DNA of 56,516 nucleotides from Circinella umbellata (taxonomy: Eukaryota > Mucoromycota > Mucoromycetes > Mucorales > Lichtheimiaceae): assembly GCA_025093555.1 (NCBI GenBank), contig JAIWNF010000115.1, forward strand, positions 1 to 56,516. The letters run 5' to 3'. Position 1 is the stretch's first letter, and every line of letters starts with the position of its first letter. The translations under genes and the position numbers were made by a program. Below are positions 54,453 through 56,516 of the stretch, piece after piece. Under the pieces are notes generated by a model that saw only the letters and a program-made list of their open reading frames with translations, was not told the DNA's origin and searched no databases.

Positions 54453-56516
54453 ATGACAACTCGTAACGTTCAATTAAACTGCCCTCATTGTCGTTGGACA
54501 ATGGTTGGTACTCGTGAAGAGGTTCGAGAACATCTTTCAGAGTGCATCACTGCAAAAATTGAAAGAGTGCGCGCGACAACTGATCCAGTAGCATTCCCGA
54601 TCGATCGTACCATTGTAATTTCAATAAATAGTAATTAGCTTAGAAAGTTTATAACCTGGAAGCGATTACACTAATATACTAATGTACGTCTATATATAAA
54701 ATAGAGTGCTTCATCTCGAATGGTAATCGATCATGAAACTGTCACAACAGGTTTTCCAACCTTGAGGATAATAGCCCAGAAAAGGTATTATTATCAACGT
54801 TATTTTTTTTTTTGCAGCCATGTGTGAAATACCACGGATCTGAACATTCTTTTACTATTGTATACTTTTATTTAGGATGCAAATACTGATGTAGAAGATA
54901 AGAATTATTATTATGACCAGGGATCTCAAGATGACTACGTTGATTATATGGATTTTGGAAGTATCAACTATTCCCCTGAAGATGAATTTATTCACCAGGA
55001 ACAATCACATACCCAACACGAAGGCACCACAGTGCAGCAACCATCGACTTTCACAATGACTTCATCATCATCTCATACTGGCCTATCATATCCCAGCACT
55101 GAAATCCTATCTACATTCGCAACTAAAATTGTAGACCCTGCTGAAATACGCGATGTCCCATACATCGAGGAGGACCATGTCGCTGCCAGCATTGATATTT
55201 ATGCATCTGCTGTGAAATATGGAGCGTCAAGACAACTTTTTGACGAGATTGTCAACCGTGTAAACAAGTACATTGATGGAAGACTACCACCATTACTTTC
55301 ATACTTTCGGTCGAGAAATGCTTTACGCTCCTCTTATCCTGTTCAGCCAAAGGAATTTCATGTCTGTCAGCGCGGATGTATGTTGCACAAGGACGATGAC
55401 ACTTCCGAATTCTGTAATCATTGCAAGGAACCAAAATATCGCGAAGACGGCGTAACACCAGTTACAACAATGAAATATCTTCCTCTTAAAGAACAACTTA
55501 CACTGTTTCTTAACGAGAGTAATACATGTGACTTGTTGCACTACCGATCAACACGCCAAACATTGTCAAGCGATCTTATGACAGATATTTTTATGGTGGT
55601 GTTTACAAAGATCTTAAAGAAACTCGGTTCAAGAAAGATCTCGACCTATCCATATCTCTTTTTACTGACGATTTTCAAACTTTCAAGCATGGAACACATT
55701 CAATGACACTTGTTCATGTAGTCATCCACAAATTTCCCCCAAACATTCGGATGAAAGATTGCTACATGTTGCAACCATGCATTGCTCCTGGTCCCAAGAA
55801 GCCTGCAGAGATTTCAACCTTTCTTGAACCGATTCTGGAGGAACTCAATGATCTTTATCGAAACGGGATTATGGTAAATATCGATGGCGATGATATCAAT
55901 ATCAAAGCACATCTACTTTTTATTGGTGGGAATATACCAGCAGTGGCAAAGCTTGCTGGGCATGCTGGGCACCAACATTATCATGGTTGTCGCTTTTGTA
56001 CAATACGAGGGGTCTTTTATTAAAAATCGAGTGATTTCCCCTAATGACATGACTCTCAAGGAGCTGAAAGGGTTAATAAAGAACAATAGATCTAAGATGT
56101 CTACGGAGGAAAATATTGTTCAAGAGGATGAGGATACTGAAGACGAATCATATGACCAGCACCAAGATGATACTTCGGATTTTGAAGGGATAGAAAGTGT
56201 TGATCTTGAACAAGTACGGCCCAAACCAACAATCCGCTTATCTACGATGTATCAAACCGAAGACAAGGACCTTGGACAAAAGAAGGTTTGTTTGTTTTCT
56301 CATCTTCCAACTTTTCATGGTGCTACATTTTTTCCTATGGACCCTATGCATTTACTTGGCCTGGGAATTGGAAAGCAACTTTGGCGAATTATGTGTGGAG
56401 AGTATGGGAAGGAAGGAAATCCATTGTGCTTGACTAAACGTCAGCGAGAATTGATTGGTTCAAGGATAGCAGGATCTTGAAGCCTGATACCTTCATCATT
56501 TTCTGGTGATTGTGGC
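54453..56516 (+). pseudogene. CACTA transposase Tnp2 copy II, runs off the window
   Basis: Probable exon 1 (54453-54630) encodes C-x2-C-x12-H-x3-C (NCPHCRWTM...REHLSEC), a zinc finger. After introns a long exon starts at 54876: acidic DANTDVEDKN, then 'FHVCQRGCMLHKDDDTSEFC' with C-x2-C, 'MKYLPLKEQL', YKDLKE, SLFTDDFQTFK (first catalytic-type Asp), 'TLVHVVIHKFPP', 'KAHLLFIGG', 'GCRFCTIRG', and 'LPTFHGATFFPMDPMHLLGL' (second Asp). A one-base loss near 55577, an extra base near 56010 and TGA 56478-56480 break it, while 'IPSSFSGDCG' continues in frame after the TGA. The C-terminal third is outside the window. Confidence 0.82.

Overview
The window looks like fungal nuclear DNA, most plausibly from an early-diverging lineage such as Mucoromycota. 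That placement is inference. It rests on the AT-rich background, short GT-AG introns of about 70-145 bp, Ty3 elements primed by an initiator-tRNA-Met-type site, and a LINE with a fungal-type ORF1. Apart from one tRNA-Ile gene I found no convincing host gene. Nearly everything else is mobile DNA, layered and often nested. Family names are given from motifs read by eye; no search was run.

Layout. 1-1003: end of an LTR (family C) plus a reverse solo LTR (family LTR1). 1004-6360: a LINE with ORF1 and a broken ORF2. 6361-10814: a stack of LTRs (A, B, a B-type mini-retrotransposon, C, LTR1) separated by 4-bp spacers. 10815-16199: a decayed Ty3 element (Ty3-2) whose gag and pol are split by two non-autonomous hAT elements, each with a perfect 8-bp target duplication. 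16200-18579: a Merlin/IS1595-like element with ~180-bp inverted repeats. 18580-19258: C-terminal part of a DDE transposase fused to a chromodomain. 19627-20920: gag of another Ty3 element. 20923-21954: second, inverted copy of one hAT element. 21982-23440: CACTA (Tnp2) remnants, minus strand. 23832-29131: a complete chromovirus-type Ty3 element (Ty3-1) with 304-bp LTRs and a 5-bp target duplication. 29571-30716: PIF1/Helitron-type helicase remnant. 31243-36905: an old solo LTR split by a young minus-strand Ty3 element (Ty3-3) with identical 348-bp LTRs. 36942-37015: tRNA-Ile(AAU), minus strand. 37026-40331: four LTRs stacked directly upstream of that tRNA. 40332-42904: decayed Ty3-C interior, meeting a minus-strand gag remnant (to 43994) tail to tail. 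44500-49040: a hAT element whose five-exon transposase (710 aa) is uninterrupted. 49325-50145: a broken transposase-like gene. 50470-56516: two CACTA Tnp2 genes in opposite orientations with a multi-exon coiled-coil/AT-hook gene between them.

How it works together. The most notable signals are not single genes. They are (i) repeated integration of different LTR families at what looks like one nucleotide just upstream of a tRNA gene, leaving solo LTRs joined by 4-bp duplications; (ii) a textbook -1 frameshift signal (slippery heptamer, 7-nt spacer, hairpin) between gag and pol of Ty3-3; (iii) an LTR-like fragment with a TATAAATA box in front of the intact hAT transposase; and (iv) an AT-hook accessory gene divergent from a CACTA transposase. 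I saw no bacterial-type operon, CRISPR array or recognisable defence system.
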